A DNA stretch of 7,627 bases. Source: Opitutia bacterium. Lineage in GTDB: Bacteria; Verrucomicrobiota; Verrucomicrobiia; Opitutales; UBA953. A program made the position numbers and the translations under genes. The notes under the pieces were generated by a model. That model made no database searches. It had not been told where the DNA came from and saw only the letters and a program-made list of their open reading frames with translations. Below, piece after piece: positions 6,469 to 7,627 of this stretch; positions within the stretch are counted from its first letter, which is position 1, and each line of letters opens with the position of its first letter. The DNA lies in contig DNHH01000081.1 of the NCBI GenBank assembly GCA_003485955.1, forward strand, positions 17,122 through 24,748, read 5' to 3'.

Positions 6469-7627
6469 ATGCCCGACTTTAAATACACCGCCATTGATCG
6501 CAACGGACAGCAGGCCAATGGAAAAATTGATGCGGCCTCTGCCGAAGAAGCCCGCAAGAAGCTCATGGCCAAAGGTCTAATGGTTACAGCGGTTACGGGC
6601 GATGCGCCGTCCGCAAAACCTGCCCCTGCGCCGGGTGCTAAGCCCGCAAAAAAAGGATTCAGCTTTGGTGGCGGTGGTAAAGTGACCTCAGACGAGGTCA
6701 CGACCATGGCTCGCCAGCTCGCGACCCTTTTAATGGCAGGTCTGCCTCTGCTACGCGCCTTGGAGCTTATTCATAAGCAAGAGCGCAATCCTGCGTTCAA
6801 GGACGTGCTGGGTGCTATCACTGACAGCGTTTCCCAGGGTAATAATTTCTCAGAAGCTTTGGCCGCTCACCCGAAAGCATTCGACCGTCTCTTTGTAAAC
6901 ATGGTCAAGGCCGGTGAAGCGGGTGGTGTGCTTGATAAGGTGCTCGGTCGATTAGCTGGTTTCCGCGAAAAAGCTCAGCGTATTCAGAAGAAAGTGAAGT
7001 CAGCGATGGTCTACCCGGCCGTCGTCGTCTCCGTTGCAGTGGTGATCGTTATTGTGTTACTCGTGAAGGTGGTTCCTGCATTCCAAAACCTTCTTTCGGC
7101 ACAAAAAACCGCCATGCCTCCGTTGACTGCGTTTGTGGTCAATATCTCACAGTTTCTTCAGGACTGGATGCTGCCTTCGGAGTTCAGCCTCGTCGGCCTT
7201 CTTCGTCCAGTAATTGCGTATACCGTAATCTTTGGGGGTGCCACCGCAGCGCGCGCATGGCTTGGTACTGAAAAGGGTAAAGAAATCTTTGACCGCATCC
7301 TCTTTAAGGTGCCGAAGTTGGGCGGCTTTATTCAAATTGTTACCGTTTCTCGATTTGCGCGTACCTTCGGCACGCTCATGGCATCCGGTGTGCCCATTCT
7401 TCAGGCCATCAATATTACACGCGACACGCTTTCGAACGTCGTGATTGCTGAGGCGCTCGAGCGCGTGCACGACCGCGTGCGTGACGGCGAGCCGCTGTCA
7501 GTGCCCCTTGAGCAATCGGGCGTATTCCCGCAGATGGTGACGTCGATGATTCAAGTCGGAGAGGAAACCGGACAGCTTTCTGAAATGTTAAATCGCGTGG
7601 CTGATATCTATGACGAAGAAGTCGACA
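6469..7627 (+). CDS. pilC: Type IV pilus inner-membrane platform protein PilC (3'-truncated by window edge)
   Basis: Polytopic inner-membrane protein of the GspF/PilC family, on which the PilB and PilT hexamers act. 386 residues are visible and the frame is still open at the edge. Family members are about 400-415 residues, so roughly the last membrane helix is missing. Order: N-terminal DFKYTAIDRNGQ and AASAEEARKKL (the short PilC N-domain); an Ala/Pro/Lys-rich then Gly-rich linker (about 44-71); first T2SF domain (80-200) with ARQLATLLMAGLPLLRALE, VKAGEAGGVLD and the helix VYPAVVVSVAVVIVIVLLV (181-199); a second membrane stretch near 241-262; second T2SF domain with SRFARTFGTLMASGVPILQA (294-313) and VGEETGQLSEML (363-374). 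The two T2SF repeats show the family's internal duplication. The ATG is 12 bases after the pilB2 stop, in the same frame, with no Shine-Dalgarno sequence. The encoding frame uses codons like its neighbours. Confidence 0.96.
   Translation, partial: MPDFKYTAIDRNGQQANGKIDAASAEEARKKLMAKGLMVTAVTGDAPSAKPAPAPGAKPAKKGFSFGGGGKVTSDEVTTMARQLATLLMAGLPLLRALELIHKQERNPAFKDVLGAITDSVSQGNNFSEALAAHPKAFDRLFVNMVKAGEAGGVLDKVLGRLAGFREKAQRIQKKVKSAMVYPAVVVSVAVVIVIVLLVKVVPAFQNLLSAQKTAMPPLTAFVVNISQFLQDWMLPSEFSLVGLLRPVIAYTVIFGGATAARAWLGTEKGKEIFDRILFKVPKLGGFIQIVTVSRFARTFGTLMASGVPILQAINITRDTLSNVVIAEALERVHDRVRDGEPLSVPLEQSGVFPQMVTSMIQVGEETGQLSEMLNRVADIYDEEVD

Noticed and set aside
6454..6471. Possible PilB-PilC fusion by stop-codon readthrough, since the two genes share a frame separated by one TAA and four codons
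   Set aside because: Both proteins have complete, normal ends and starts. One chance in three of sharing a frame needs no special explanation.
7147..7470. Minus-strand open frame of 107 residues opposite pilC, with a CARCGG-like pair of cysteines
   Set aside because: The plus strand here encodes conserved PilC (SRFARTFGTLMASGVPILQA). The cysteine pattern is chance.
1..7627. A new defence, mobile or biosynthetic system
   Set aside because: All six genes fall into known housekeeping or pilus families, codon use looks uniform, and no integrase, transposase, terminal repeats or orphan genes are present.

Overview
The window holds six genes, all on the plus strand and closely packed: the 3' part of ftsH, a complete coaE, and then a type IV pilus motor cluster pilB1 - pilT - pilB2 - pilC. 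The last gene runs off the right edge. Every gene belongs to a well-known family, and I see no RNA gene, CRISPR array, insertion sequence or prophage signature. No stretch of 300 bases lacks a gene.

Organism: the base composition is mixed (about half G+C). The genes look bacterial and Gram-negative. The FtsH C-terminal half (WGMSD...LGP, then FLGREI, then HSDETAKRID) and the layout of two PilB-type ATPases flanking PilT and followed by PilC remind me of the Planctomycetes-Verrucomicrobia group, perhaps the Opitutae-like Verrucomicrobiota. This is an impression from family memory, not a demonstrated assignment.

Layout: positions 1-1229 are the AAA+ core and zinc protease of FtsH. After 41 bases comes coaE (1271-1852), which performs the last step of coenzyme A synthesis. 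A 110-base gap (1853-1962) follows, the largest non-coding stretch. It contains an imperfect tandem direct repeat, a small hairpin and the only good Shine-Dalgarno sequence of the window, in front of the GTG start of pilB1. From pilB1 to pilC the genes are separated by only 4, 2 and 12 bases, which strongly suggests one operon.

How the genes work together: PilB-type ATPases drive pilus extension, PilT drives retraction, and PilC is the inner-membrane platform on which these hexamers act. Having two different full-length PilB-type ATPases next to a single PilT is the most notable biological point. Both keep all nucleotide-binding and zinc-binding motifs, but they differ at the Walker B approach (RQAPN versus RQDPD) and neither keeps a recognisable cyclic-di-GMP (MshEN) RLG signature at the N-terminus. 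Pilins, the alignment complex and the secretin are not in the window.
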